A stretch of DNA of 64,000 nt. Source: Balneolales bacterium. GTDB taxonomy: Bacteria; Bacteroidota; Rhodothermia; Balneolales; Cyclonatronaceae. The position numbers and the translations under genes are program-made. Of the stretch, positions 1 to 8,650 are shown one piece after another. The stretch lies in the NCBI GenBank assembly GCA_020832405.1, contig JAFIET010000001.1:1-64000 (forward strand). Direction: 5' to 3'. The notes under the pieces are model-generated. The model worked only from the letters and a program-made list of their open reading frames with translations, did not search any database and was not told the origin of the DNA. Positions within the stretch are counted from its first letter, which is position 1. Each line of letters begins with the position of its first letter.

Positions 1-115
1 TGAGCGGGTTTTTAAGGCTTGCCGACATGGGCACCGTTATGGCGGCTCCGCCGGTCGCATCGCATTCTACCCACATGGCTTCCCTAACGGGAAGCGGCAT
101 CAATTAAAGCCAAAT

Positions 116-160
116 GCGGATTGGACGGATTGGTCCGGATTTGCGCGGATTTTTTATTCG
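116..160. repeat. Degenerate GGATT-type dispersed repeat, copy 1
   Basis: Four non-coding stretches in the first 5.3 kb share a loose pattern of repeated CGGATT blocks followed by CGCGGATTT and a T-rich end. This copy has GCGGATTGGACGGATT at its left and GCGCGGATTTTTT at its right. The other copies are near 355-408, 3798-3843 and 5191-5240. Similar GGATT-rich spacers are common in Bacteroidota-like genomes; their role is unknown. Confidence 0.5.
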
Positions 161-280
161 ATTTGTTTGTGGGCCAAACGAAAAACCCCGTGGGTTTTAG
201 ACTCCCGGCTCAGGTAGGAGCCCAGGCTTTGTAGCAACCCGCTCAGGCTCCGAAACCCAAATCCACCCCGGAACAAAAAG

Positions 281-334
281 CCCCTCTCCTGAAGACCAGG
301 CCGGTGAAGCATCGCAGCAAGTTCAGGAGAGGGG
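281..334. repeat. Perfect 13-bp inverted repeat (long hairpin)
   Basis: CCCCTCTCCTGAA at 281-293 is the exact reverse complement of TTCAGGAGAGGGG at 322-334, with a 28-base loop. A G-rich tail (TTGGGGTGAGG) follows on the right. The form, and the Pro-His-Pro-Asn-Pro-Ser-Pro string it gives when translated, match a very widespread class of mobile palindromic intergenic repeats. There is no T-tract, so it is unlikely to be a simple terminator. Confidence 0.65.
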
Positions 335-354
335 TTGGGGTGAGGTGGACCCAG

Positions 355-408
355 ATGGGTGGCGATCGGATTTTGCCAATCTGGCCGGATTCGCGCGGTT
401 TGTATTAA
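355..408. repeat. Degenerate GGATT-type dispersed repeat, copy 2
   Basis: The order of blocks CGGATTTTGCC, AATCTGGCCGGATT, CGCGCGG and TTTGTATT follows that of the copy at 5191-5240, with several substitutions and small gaps. It is the most divergent of the four copies. Confidence 0.35.
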
Positions 409-680
409 AACCATGTATTGCCGTTCAGAAGGTGATGCGCATAGCCGGTTACACACCGGCACACTGGCTACTGACAAATTGCAGAAGTTCACTAAATCAC
501 GGAATCACGCTGCCTCAGCGATTAGCAGCTGTATTCTCCGGCTGCTGTTGTAAAACCTGATTGAGGTCATGCGGCATAGTCTTGTTTCTATCCGTAGTTT
601 TGGGTATAATGAAAGCGCTTACATTTTTACATGCCGCATCCGCTGTGCAGTGCCGGCGGAGCTTAACCTTTAGTTTTGAT

Positions 681-3600
681 ATGAAAAAATATCTGTTACT
701 GTTTGTTCTTTCGCTGATTATGTCGGGGGCTGCTCATGCGCAGCAGGACCGTACCATGATGCAGGGCTTCTACTGGGATGTAACGCCCGGCGGGGTTTGG
801 TACGACACCCTCGCTGTTAATGCCAATCTGCTCGGCCTTGCCGGATTCAACAGCATCTGGCTTCCGCCGCCCAGCAAAGGCGCTGCCGGCGGTTTCGATG
901 TGGGCTACACTCCTTACGACTATTACGATCTCGGTATGTTCGACAGCCGCGCCGGAGATCAGACTTCCGGCACGGGCGCTTTCATACCCACCCGCTACGG
1001 TAATTTTGAAAGCCTTCAGTTCGCTATCGAACGGCTCAAAGCCAATGGACTGAAAATTTATGCCGATATCGTGCTTAATCACCGTTCCGGCGGAAACCTT
1101 GAGCCGAACATTTACGGTCAGTTTTTTACCGACCGTAACGGAGGTTCGCTGTTCAGCCCGGATGGCGACTCGACCTTCACCGCTTTCCCCCTTACACATG
1201 GTTCAGGCCGTATTGGCTGGCCGGTGGGTGAGGGCAATGAGTTCTTCTTCCCCAATGCCGTACACAACCAGAGTAATACCGGCGATTTTCTGAGCGGGAG
1301 TCAGCTGGCCGGCTTCCATCAGATGTATGTGAACGAGTTTGGCTACACCAATGCGCTGCATACCGGCTCCGGGCAAAGCCTGGCCATCGGCGACAGCCTC
1401 AAAGTGTGGGGCGACTGGCTCACCAATACCCTGGGTCTCGACGGCTTTCGCTTCGATTTTGTGAAGGGCATCCATCCCGAGTATTTCAAATCATTTATGA
1501 ATTTCGGAGCCATGCAGGGCAAGTTCCATGTGCATGAGCTGTTTGACGGCGATCTCGGCCGAAAGCAGGCCTATCTCGAAATGCTGAATACCACCAATTC
1601 GCCTTTTAGTCCGTCTCCGCCGCCTTCCAAGCCGGGTGCCATTTTCGATTTCAACATGCGCTTTGCCTATAAGGCCATGAGCGACGGTGGCAACAGCTAC
1701 GATATCCGCAACTGGCACAACTCGGGTCTGCACAATGTGTTTGGCGTGCCCTTCGAGCAGATTGTGTTGTTTGTGGATAACCATGATTTCGACCGTACCG
1801 ATTATACCGGTTCCGTCACCGCCCCGGGCCACAGCCCTGTGGTGAACAACAAGATGCTGGCCTACGCTCACATGCTCACCCATCCGGGTTATGCGCAGGT
1901 CTGGTACCGCGATTACTTCAATTACGGCCTGCGGGATGAAATCAACCTGCTGCTGCAGGTGCGCAATCAGCTGGGCGGCGGCAGCTACCGTGCGCTTACC
2001 CGCCCCGGACAGGGCGGCGGCAACCCGTTCTTCCCCGGAAATGCCACTGACGACCCGCGGCACGTGTACATCGCAGAGCGCAGCGGTACCGGCGGCGATA
2101 CCGGCCTGATTGTGGCCATCAACAAGCATTCATCCAATAATATTGATGTCTGGGTTGATACGCAGTGGCCCGAGCGTACCCTGTACGACCTCACCGGAAA
2201 CTTCGACGGCACCATTCAGGTGTTTGCTGACGGCCGTGCCCGTATTCAGACGCAGCCCTCAAGCTACCACATTTTTGTGCCGGTTGAGTTCGCCCTCGAT
2301 CTGCCGCCTGCCAACATCGCCCTGAACGAGATTCAGTCGCCCTCCGGCACCCGCTTCATCGAAGAGCCCCTCACCCCGCGCGTAAGCTTCACCAATGAGA
2401 GCCTGTTTTCCCAGCAGAATATCGGGCTTACCTTCACCGTGCTTCTCGGGGATGAGGTGGTTTACACCGATGAGCTCACCATATCCCAAATCGGCTCCGG
2501 TGTTACTTCTGTGGTCACCTTCGAAAGCTTTGAGCTTTTCGTGCCCGGAACCTACACCGCGGTTGCTGAGGTGAATTTTGAAGACGACAGCGATCCGTCA
2601 GACAACCTCATTGAGATCATTTTTGAAGTTGTTGACCCGAATGAGGCCACTGCCTTCCGCATCGACGGCGTCATTAATGAGCCGCAGTATATCCTCATGG
2701 CCGAGAAGGAAAACGACAATGCAGGCTTCGGCCCGGGCAAAGATGTCCGCTCGATCTGGTACTTTGCCGACTCCGATTCGCTCTACATCGCAATCGAGTC
2801 TCAGGTTGTGCTCGATGGTGCCGATGGTATCGGCCTGTTCCTCGATTTCGAGGAAGTTCAGGGCCTGCCAGCCGGAACAGCACTCGGCGGAGCAACCGGA
2901 GCAATTTCCTTCCTGAACGCAGGAGATGCTACCAACCATAACTTCAAAATGGATTTTGAGGTTGATTACGGCTTTGCCTGGATCGGGGCACAAAACCGCG
3001 TGCTGATGTCCGTTGCGGATTACACCGGCGATGAGAAAGAAGGCATTTTAGTGCTTCCCGCCTCGTCAAGTCCGGCCGGAAACGGCACAACCGGCGTCGG
3101 ACCTGCAGAAGACGGCCTGTTCCCGGCCAACAGCTTCCGCTATGCCATGCTCAACGACGGCAGCGATCGGCACGGGGTTGAAATTGCACTCTCCCTTTCG
3201 GATTTGGGTGTAAGCGGCGGACGCTTCCGCGCCTTTGCCTTCATCATTTCGGGTACGGGCTACTTCTCGAATGTGCTGCTGCCCGGCGATGCCAACGGCA
3301 CGGCAGATCCCTTCCAGAACTTCGGGTTTAATGTCGATTTCGGAACCGTTGCCGGCGGACCTTTCCACACGCCCTGGTTCTCCATCAGCGACCCGACCAA
3401 TATTGAGCCGGCACCCCGGTCTGAGCTACCGGTGCAGGTTGAGCTGAGCCAAAACTACCCGAATCCCTTCAACCCGACCACCAACATCCGTTACGCCGTA
3501 CCGGAAACCGGCCAGGTAACTCTGGAGGTGTTCAACCTGCTGGGTCAGCGGGTCGCGCTGCTGGTCGATGAGGTGATGCAGCCCGGCACCTACACCCTTA

Positions 3601-3695
3601 GCTTCGACGCCTCCCGCATGGCAAGCGGCGTGTACCTGTACCGCCTGCAAACCAACGGACAGGTGCTCACCCGCAAGATGACGCTCATCAAATAA
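681..3695 (+). CDS. Secreted GH13 alpha-amylase with C-terminal sorting domain
   Basis: This is a starch-degrading GH13 alpha-amylase of about 1004 residues, probably exported and released or attached by the type IX system. The frame is open upstream to 561, but residue 1 is best placed at 681, where MKKYLLLFVLSLIMSGAAHA forms a clean signal peptide. GH13 landmarks are visible: ADIVLNHR (region I), GFRFD with nucleophile Asp259, HELF with acid Glu286, and DNHD with Asp369. After the barrel come immunoglobulin-like and jelly-roll-like segments (about residues 560-910). The end carries NYPNPFNPTT and a final MTLIK, the usual secretion-sorting domain of this phylum. It stands alone and is followed by a strong hairpin terminator. 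The substrate could be any alpha-1,4-glucan; exact specificity is not visible. Confidence 0.93.
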   Translation: MKKYLLLFVLSLIMSGAAHAQQDRTMMQGFYWDVTPGGVWYDTLAVNANLLGLAGFNSIWLPPPSKGAAGGFDVGYTPYDYYDLGMFDSRAGDQTSGTGAFIPTRYGNFESLQFAIERLKANGLKIYADIVLNHRSGGNLEPNIYGQFFTDRNGGSLFSPDGDSTFTAFPLTHGSGRIGWPVGEGNEFFFPNAVHNQSNTGDFLSGSQLAGFHQMYVNEFGYTNALHTGSGQSLAIGDSLKVWGDWLTNTLGLDGFRFDFVKGIHPEYFKSFMNFGAMQGKFHVHELFDGDLGRKQAYLEMLNTTNSPFSPSPPPSKPGAIFDFNMRFAYKAMSDGGNSYDIRNWHNSGLHNVFGVPFEQIVLFVDNHDFDRTDYTGSVTAPGHSPVVNNKMLAYAHMLTHPGYAQVWYRDYFNYGLRDEINLLLQVRNQLGGGSYRALTRPGQGGGNPFFPGNATDDPRHVYIAERSGTGGDTGLIVAINKHSSNNIDVWVDTQWPERTLYDLTGNFDGTIQVFADGRARIQTQPSSYHIFVPVEFALDLPPANIALNEIQSPSGTRFIEEPLTPRVSFTNESLFSQQNIGLTFTVLLGDEVVYTDELTISQIGSGVTSVVTFESFELFVPGTYTAVAEVNFEDDSDPSDNLIEIIFEVVDPNEATAFRIDGVINEPQYILMAEKENDNAGFGPGKDVRSIWYFADSDSLYIAIESQVVLDGADGIGLFLDFEEVQGLPAGTALGGATGAISFLNAGDATNHNFKMDFEVDYGFAWIGAQNRVLMSVADYTGDEKEGILVLPASSSPAGNGTTGVGPAEDGLFPANSFRYAMLNDGSDRHGVEIALSLSDLGVSGGRFRAFAFIISGTGYFSNVLLPGDANGTADPFQNFGFNVDFGTVAGGPFHTPWFSISDPTNIEPAPRSELPVQVELSQNYPNPFNPTTNIRYAVPETGQVTLEVFNLLGQRVALLVDEVMQPGTYTLSFDASRMASGVYLYRLQTNGQVLTRKMTLIK

Positions 3696-3745
3696 AAAAA
3701 ACGCAGCAAATGCTGCTGCACCCATAGTGCTGTGAGACAGATACA

Positions 3746-3788
3746 CAAAACCCCGACCGGTGAAAACCGGCGGGGTTTTGTGGTTTTT
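3746..3788. terminator. Bidirectional rho-independent terminator
   Basis: A 15-base arm (3746-3760) pairs with 3766-3780 apart from one mismatch, with a short loop and T-rich flanks on both strands. It lies between the convergent amylase and SGNH genes and can serve both. Confidence 0.85.
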
Positions 3789-3797
3789 TTGGGGGGG

Positions 3798-3843
3798 ATG
3801 GCACGCGGATTGGGCGGACCGCACCGGATTTTTACGGATTTGT
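3798..3843. repeat. Degenerate GGATT-type dispersed repeat, copy 3
   Basis: GGCACGCGGATTGGGCGGA is shared with the copy at 5191-5240 with one mismatch, followed by two further GGATT blocks. It sits between the terminator and the end of the SGNH gene, directly after a T7-G7 run. Confidence 0.55.
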
Positions 3844-3855
3844 CATAAAGCCTGA

Positions 3856-4938
3856 TCACTCACACTCAAACACTGTTTTTAGGAAAGGGGCTAGCTCGGC
3901 CCAGAGCAGTTCGGCTATCAGCCGTGCGCCATCGGGGTTGGGGTGCGTATCACCGGGGATGGTTGCCGGTTCGTAATCCCCGCCAAGCGTTTCATAAAGT
4001 GCGGGGCTGATGTCGAACCAGGGTACATCGAGTTCTTCGAGAAGCTGCGGGAGTGCTGCAAAAACAGCTTCATTACCGGCACTAAGGTGTGGATACGCCA
4101 GCCAGCCCGTCGAGCCGGCCCACAGCGGCACCCCTGATTGATCTGCAAGCTCCAGGCTCCGAAGGTAAAGCGCCCGGCTCAGCCGTATGTTGTAATCCAC
4201 CCATTCTTCCATCTGTTCAAAAAAGGGCGGCGGCATAAAAGCCGGATTTCCGCTGTTCACGATGTCCTCAAAGAAGAGGCTGCGCCACATCAGGGTGTGT
4301 ATCATGGTGAAGCTTCGGAAGTTTTCCCGAAGCCAGCGCCAGCTGCCGGAGCGGTCAAGGCGCTGCTTAAGCGGTCTCTCGATCCAGCGCAGGGAAGGCA
4401 GCAGCTGACCGCCCTGCAACACGTAGTGGTTCGACCAGAAACTCCGCTCCATATCATCATAATTGTGCATAAAAAAGAGGGCATCAACCGGCAGGTCATC
4501 CCCAAATACCTCAAGCCAGGCCGGCCAGTTCGAAAGTCCGGTGCCGCCCACGCCGGCATTTATGAACCGTATATTTGCCCGGGCAAGACAGCTTTCGCTT
4601 TCTGCGAAGGTATTCAGGTGATGTACGAACGTTTCTTCTTCCTGTAAGAGAAGGCCGAAAGTAAAGGAATCTCCGAACATCCAGATGTTGAAGTGCTCCG
4701 GATCAGGCGCTGTGCCGCGGGTGCGAAGCTCCGAAAGCTCGTAGCGCACCCGGATGTCGCGGTGTGTGTGCAGAGGGCTCAGGTTCGGGAGGTTGGTGGA
4801 AGCACCCCGCTCATGAAATGCGAGCCACGTGCTTTGCACCGGTGCGCGGTCGAGGATCCCTAGCCCGGCTTCCAGCACAATGAAGCCGCATAGCGCCGAA
4901 GCAAAAAAGATAATCAGCAGAAAGCCCGCTTTTTTCAT
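3856..4938 (-). CDS. SGNH/GDSL-like hydrolase-fold protein, membrane-anchored
   Basis: The 360-residue product has one N-terminal hydrophobic segment (about residues 5-28), either a signal anchor or an uncleaved signal. Blocks of the SGNH hydrolase fold follow: FGDSFTFG with candidate nucleophile Ser91, a Gly in NAGVGGTG, an Asn in MHNYDD, and DTHPNPDG with Asp330 and His332 near the end. All catalytic-type residues are present, so an esterase or O-acetyl-ester hydrolase acting outside the cytoplasm is plausible. The substrate cannot be told. It is a single gene, convergent with the amylase. Family assignment is firm; function is inferred. Confidence 0.75.
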   Translation of the reverse strand: MKKAGFLLIIFFASALCGFIVLEAGLGILDRAPVQSTWLAFHERGASTNLPNLSPLHTHRDIRVRYELSELRTRGTAPDPEHFNIWMFGDSFTFGLLLQEEETFVHHLNTFAESESCLARANIRFINAGVGGTGLSNWPAWLEVFGDDLPVDALFFMHNYDDMERSFWSNHYVLQGGQLLPSLRWIERPLKQRLDRSGSWRWLRENFRSFTMIHTLMWRSLFFEDIVNSGNPAFMPPPFFEQMEEWVDYNIRLSRALYLRSLELADQSGVPLWAGSTGWLAYPHLSAGNEAVFAALPQLLEELDVPWFDISPALYETLGGDYEPATIPGDTHPNPDGARLIAELLWAELAPFLKTVFECE

Positions 4939-5190
4939 GGTGAGACAAATGTGATGTGAGGTAGTGTTAAAACGGCAGGGTCAGCAAACCTGAAGTCCGG
5001 TTAGCGCCCGAACTCCCGCAGCCAGTCGCTAAAAACCCAGGCTGCATTCTTGCCCAAAACTTAGCTATTTTCAGGGAGTGATGAAGCCCTGAATTTCAAA
5101 AAACGAACCTCCGAATGGATAGTGCCAAAGTCCGTGACCTGATTAACCGCGCGGAAGACAGCCGATTGCGATTTACCTGCGGCGGATGGA

Positions 5191-5240
5191 TGGCACGCGG
5201 ATTGGGCAGATCAGGCAGGGATTTTCGCGGATTTTATTTG
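5191..5240. repeat. Degenerate GGATT-type dispersed repeat, copy 4
   Basis: It begins TGGCACGCGGATTGGGCAGA, matching the copy at 3798-3843 at all but one base of that block, and ends in TTCGCGGATTTTATTTG, close to the end of copy 1. Confidence 0.55.
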
Positions 5241-5299
5241 TACAACAATCCATCCCAAGTCTCATCAAAACACCGGGTCAGGCAAGCCTGCCTTCGTGC

Positions 5300-5334
5300 T
5301 CTTTGCGTGAGCCTTCGCGTCCGTCGCGGTTTTA
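5300..5334. repeat. CTTTGCG-type intergenic repeat
   Basis: CTTTGCGTGAGCCTTCGCGT followed by CCGTCGCGG is a run of three related CTTYGCGT-like blocks spaced about 11 bases apart, ending in a T-run. The pattern resembles the CTTTGCG/CTTTGCG spacer repeats common in many bacterial genomes. Confidence 0.4.
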
Positions 5335-5370
5335 AAAAGCTGTGAAAGGGGGGATGCATTTCAACCCCGG

Positions 5371-6999
5371 ATGAATGATTCCCCCGTGGCTCAGAGTTAC
5401 CGTGCTGTAACCGCCATCCCCGAATCCGAATCCGTAACGCTTGTGAGCAGCAGCGAAACCCTTCCCGCATTTTCCTCCTCCGGACGCCTTCACAATCAGC
5501 TTTGGTTTGTACATGCCGATCAGCTGAATCAGGCGAAGATCCCGTCATCCTTCACCCCCGAAAACACCAGCCTTGTGTTTTGCGAGTCGGCGGCGGAGGT
5601 CTCGAAGCTTCCCTTTCACAAGAAAAAAATCACCTATATCTGGAGCGCGCAGCGGCATTTTGCGCAGGAATGTCTCGATGCCGGCTGGCAGGTGGCCTAT
5701 CTGAAGGGGGATGACCCGGTCGCGGCTCAGCTCGAAGCCCGGCTTGCTTCCGCCGATCATCAGCTGCACTACATGATGCCCGCCGAGTACGACCTGCGGC
5801 AGCAGCTCGCCGCCCTCGCTGAGGAAACCGGCCGCATGGACTGCCATCCTAACACCTTTTTTATGTCGGATCCCGAAGAGTGGCGGGAGAAAATGGCCGG
5901 CGGCTACCTCATGGAGTATTTTTACCGGGAGATGCGCAAGCGTACCGGCTACCTGATGCAGGGCGACAAGCCCGAGGGCGGACAGTGGAACTTCGACAAG
6001 GACAACCGCAAAAAACTCCCCGCCGGCAAAAAGCCGCCGAAACCGGTCAATTTTGCTCCAGATGAAATCACCCGGGAAGTCATGCAGGAGGTGGAAGACC
6101 GCTTCCCGAAGCATTGGGGCAGCACCGGGGGCTTCGACTACGCCGTTGACCGCGCCGGGGCGCTCCGTGCCGCCGACGATTTCTTCCGGAACCGCTTCAA
6201 AGAATTTGGCCCTTACGAAGACGCGCTCGTTACCGGCGAGTACGTCGTCTATCACTCCACCCTCTCGATTTACATGAACAACGGCCTGCTCGGGGCCGAA
6301 GAACTCTGCCTGCGCGCCCTTGATGCATGGGAAAACGACGCGGCACCCATCAACTCGGTCGAGGGGTACATCCGGCAGATTATCGGCTGGCGCGAGTACA
6401 TCCGCAACTACTACGAGGCCATGATGCCGCAGGTGCGTGATGCCAACACCTTCGGGTTCACGCACAGCATCCCCGAGTCGTTCTGGACCGGTGAAACCAA
6501 GATGAAGTGCATTAGCGAGTGCGTCAAACCGGTGCTCGAAACCGGCTATTCGCACCACATCCCGCGGCTGATGGTGCTCAGCAACTACAGCAACCTTACC
6601 GAAACCGACCCGCGCGAGCTGCTCAAATGGTTCTGGTACGGCTACCTCGACGCCTGGGAGTGGGTGGTGCTGCCCAACGTGCTCGGCATGAGCACCTTTG
6701 CCGACGGCGGGGTGCTGGCCTCCAAACCCTACGTTTCGAGCGGCAACTACATCAACAAAATGGGCGACTACTGCAAAAACTGCCACTACTCGGTCAGTCA
6801 GAAAAGCGGCCCCAAAGCCTGCCCCTTCAACTACCTGTACTGGAATTTCGTGGATAAGCATCAGCCGGCTTTCGAGGAAAACGGCCGCGTTTCGTTCATG
6901 CTCAACATGCTCAACAAAAAAAGCGGGGAAGAGCGCCGGCAAATCCGCGAAGATTCGGAGCGCTACATCGACGCCCTCAAACGCTACGAACACCGCTGA
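5371..6999 (+). CDS. Fe-S cluster photolyase/cryptochrome (FeS-BCP, PhrB-like)
   Basis: This 542-residue protein belongs to the prokaryotic (6-4) photolyase / iron-sulfur cryptochrome family, which repairs UV photoproducts with FAD and carries a [4Fe-4S] cluster. Cluster ligands can be placed: Cys380, Cys468, Cys471 and Cys484. Their spacing (88, 3, 13) is that of the Agrobacterium PhrB ligands as I recall them. The N-terminal antenna domain starts near residue 44 (NQLWFVHADQL), and the C-terminal FAD domain holds the usual YLDAWEWV and YCKNCHYSV segments. The first ~43 residues have no counterpart in relatives, so the true start may be an internal GTG. A class II photolyase follows 143 bases downstream in the same direction. 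Confidence 0.9.
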   Translation: MNDSPVAQSYRAVTAIPESESVTLVSSSETLPAFSSSGRLHNQLWFVHADQLNQAKIPSSFTPENTSLVFCESAAEVSKLPFHKKKITYIWSAQRHFAQECLDAGWQVAYLKGDDPVAAQLEARLASADHQLHYMMPAEYDLRQQLAALAEETGRMDCHPNTFFMSDPEEWREKMAGGYLMEYFYREMRKRTGYLMQGDKPEGGQWNFDKDNRKKLPAGKKPPKPVNFAPDEITREVMQEVEDRFPKHWGSTGGFDYAVDRAGALRAADDFFRNRFKEFGPYEDALVTGEYVVYHSTLSIYMNNGLLGAEELCLRALDAWENDAAPINSVEGYIRQIIGWREYIRNYYEAMMPQVRDANTFGFTHSIPESFWTGETKMKCISECVKPVLETGYSHHIPRLMVLSNYSNLTETDPRELLKWFWYGYLDAWEWVVLPNVLGMSTFADGGVLASKPYVSSGNYINKMGDYCKNCHYSVSQKSGPKACPFNYLYWNFVDKHQPAFEENGRVSFMLNMLNKKSGEERRQIREDSERYIDALKRYEHR

Positions 7000-7142
7000 T
7001 TTTTTTATCGGGGGATGTGCTTCCGTCAGCTCCCGCCTGCTATGCCTCAACCGGGCATTTCATCAACAGCCGGCTCCGATTGGGCCGGGGACCTTATTGA
7101 CTTTCAGCTTCTGACTCCAAATTAAATTTCAAAAAACGCCTC

Positions 7143-8612
7143 ATGAAGAATGTAAACAGCCTTCGGGTTTTTAAACGCAACGAAAACGCGCCCAATCCGG
7201 AGGGCGATTTTGTGCTCTACTGGATGCAGATCAACCGCCGCCTGCATTACAATTTCGCGCTTGAGTACGCCATAGCCTGGTCGAACAAGCTGGGCAAACC
7301 GCTGCTCATTTTCGAGGCGCTCTCCTGCGATTACCCCTGGCGCACGGCCCGCACGCACTGGTTCATCATGCAGGGCATGGCCGAACATCAGGAAATCGCT
7401 GAAAAACAGGGACTGAACTACTACAGCTTTCTCGAGGAGGAAGCCGGCGAGTACCCCGCGCTCTTTCGTGAACTTGCCGCAAAATCGTGCATGGTCGTAA
7501 CCGACGAGTACCCGATTTTCATCATGCGCAAACGCAATGAGGAAATCCCGCAGACGCTGGATGTGCCGTACTATTCCATCGATTCCAACGGCATCATCCC
7601 CACGCAAATGAGCGATAAGGATCCGTACTCGGCCTACATCTTCCGCAAGACCATGCAGAAGCATTTCCGGATCTGCTTCGAGAATCCGCCGAAGGAAAAC
7701 CCCCTCGAAGACCTGCAAAACACGGAGCGGATTGCGATTGATGAAGCCATCACCCGAAAATACCCCGATGCCAAAACCGCGGGCCGCTTCTCAAAAGAGT
7801 GGCTTTCGGGCATCGATGTGGATCAGTCGGTGAAGCCGCTGGCGATGGAAGGCACCCGCGCGGCCGGGCTGGAGCGCCTCGCGCAGTTTCTGGAGTTCGA
7901 CCTGAAAGCCTACGACGAAATCCGCAACGATCCCGACACCGAGGGCACGAGCCGGATGAGTCCGTGGCTGCATTTCGGCAAGGTGAGCGAGTATGAGCTG
8001 GCCGAGCTGGCCCTGCGCCGGCAGCCCCGCGACTGGAGCCGCGACACGCTCAAGCCGCAGAACGGCAAGCGCGACGGCTTCTTCGGCGGCGAAACCGGCA
8101 TCGAAGCCTGGCTCGATGAGCTCATCACCTGGCGCGAGGTCGGCTTCCATTTTGCGCATCACCGGCCGGATTACGACCAGTTTGAGTCGCTGCCGGACTG
8201 GGCGCAGCAAACCCTCACCGAGCACGAGGCCGATCCGCGGCCCGTGGTGTACACCTACGAGCAGCTGGCCAATGCCGAAACCGATGACGACATCTGGAAC
8301 GCGGCGCAGCGGCAGCTCGTGCGCGAGGGGCGCATCCACAACTACCTGCGCATGCTCTGGGGTAAAAAAGTGCTGCAGTGGACCCCCGACGCCCGCACCG
8401 CCCTCGACTACCTCATCCGCCTGAACAACATCTACGCCATCGACGGCCGCGACCCCAACAGCTACTCAGGCATCTTCTGGATTTTCGGCCGCTTCGACCG
8501 AGCCTGGGGCCCCGAGCGCAAAATCTTCGGAAAGGTCCGCTACATGACGAGCGACAGCACCCGGAAAAAGGTGAAAATCAAGGAATACCTCAAAAAATAC
8601 GCCCGCTTTTAG
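7143..8612 (+). CDS. Class II CPD photolyase (deoxyribodipyrimidine photo-lyase)
   Basis: The 489-residue protein repairs cyclobutane pyrimidine dimers using light and FADH-. Class II is indicated by the N-terminal block PEGDFVLYWMQINRR, the SDKDPYSAYIFR stretch, and the C-terminal WIFGRFDRAWGPER and GKVRYM segments, which are hallmark class II sequences. Length is typical. The ATG at 7143 gives MKNVNSLRVFKRNE, a normal start. It follows the Fe-S photolyase after a 143-base gap and may share its transcript. It converges on a small lipoprotein gene 38 bases beyond its stop. Confidence 0.93.
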   Translation: MKNVNSLRVFKRNENAPNPEGDFVLYWMQINRRLHYNFALEYAIAWSNKLGKPLLIFEALSCDYPWRTARTHWFIMQGMAEHQEIAEKQGLNYYSFLEEEAGEYPALFRELAAKSCMVVTDEYPIFIMRKRNEEIPQTLDVPYYSIDSNGIIPTQMSDKDPYSAYIFRKTMQKHFRICFENPPKENPLEDLQNTERIAIDEAITRKYPDAKTAGRFSKEWLSGIDVDQSVKPLAMEGTRAAGLERLAQFLEFDLKAYDEIRNDPDTEGTSRMSPWLHFGKVSEYELAELALRRQPRDWSRDTLKPQNGKRDGFFGGETGIEAWLDELITWREVGFHFAHHRPDYDQFESLPDWAQQTLTEHEADPRPVVYTYEQLANAETDDDIWNAAQRQLVREGRIHNYLRMLWGKKVLQWTPDARTALDYLIRLNNIYAIDGRDPNSYSGIFWIFGRFDRAWGPERKIFGKVRYMTSDSTRKKVKIKEYLKKYARF

Positions 8613-8650
8613 AGAGCGTTTTTTTCGATGGATGCGGGCTGAAGGCCGCC

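Larger units (their letters stand above)
1..680. other. Intergenic region upstream of the amylase
   Basis: I see no convincing gene here. Frames at the very left edge stay open on both strands for about 35 codons, but nothing in them is recognisable. The stretch holds two copies of a degenerate GGATT-rich repeat, a 7-bp stem (AAAACCC, positions 182-188, pairing with GGGTTTT, 192-198) that could be a small terminator, a 13-bp perfect inverted repeat at 281-334, and the presumed promoter and leader of the amylase gene just before 681. Confidence 0.6.
4939..5370. other. Intergenic region with repeats, no gene seen
   Basis: This 432-base spacer lies between the divergent SGNH and Fe-S photolyase genes. 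It contains a GGATT-type repeat (5191-5240) and a CTTTGCG-type repeat (5300-5334). A possible Bacteroidota-style promoter, TTG near 5052 followed about 20 bases later by TATTTTC, lies ahead of the repeats. Short frames in it resemble nothing known to me. Confidence 0.5.

Noticed and set aside
1-107. Partial gene at the left edge
   Set aside because: The frame is open on both strands for about 35 codons, but neither product is recognisable and no start or Shine-Dalgarno supports one.
561-680. Longer N-terminus of the amylase from an in-frame ATG
   Set aside because: The 40 extra residues come before an intact signal peptide, which must be at the N-terminus.
5371-5500. Unusual N-terminal extension of the Fe-S photolyase as a new domain
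   Set aside because: It is low-complexity Ser/Thr/Glu sequence and more likely reflects a wrong start than a domain.
5545-7050. A 501-residue frame opposite the Fe-S photolyase
   Set aside because: It is antisense to a clear family gene with exactly placed cluster ligands; a long opposite frame is common in G+C-rich codon usage.
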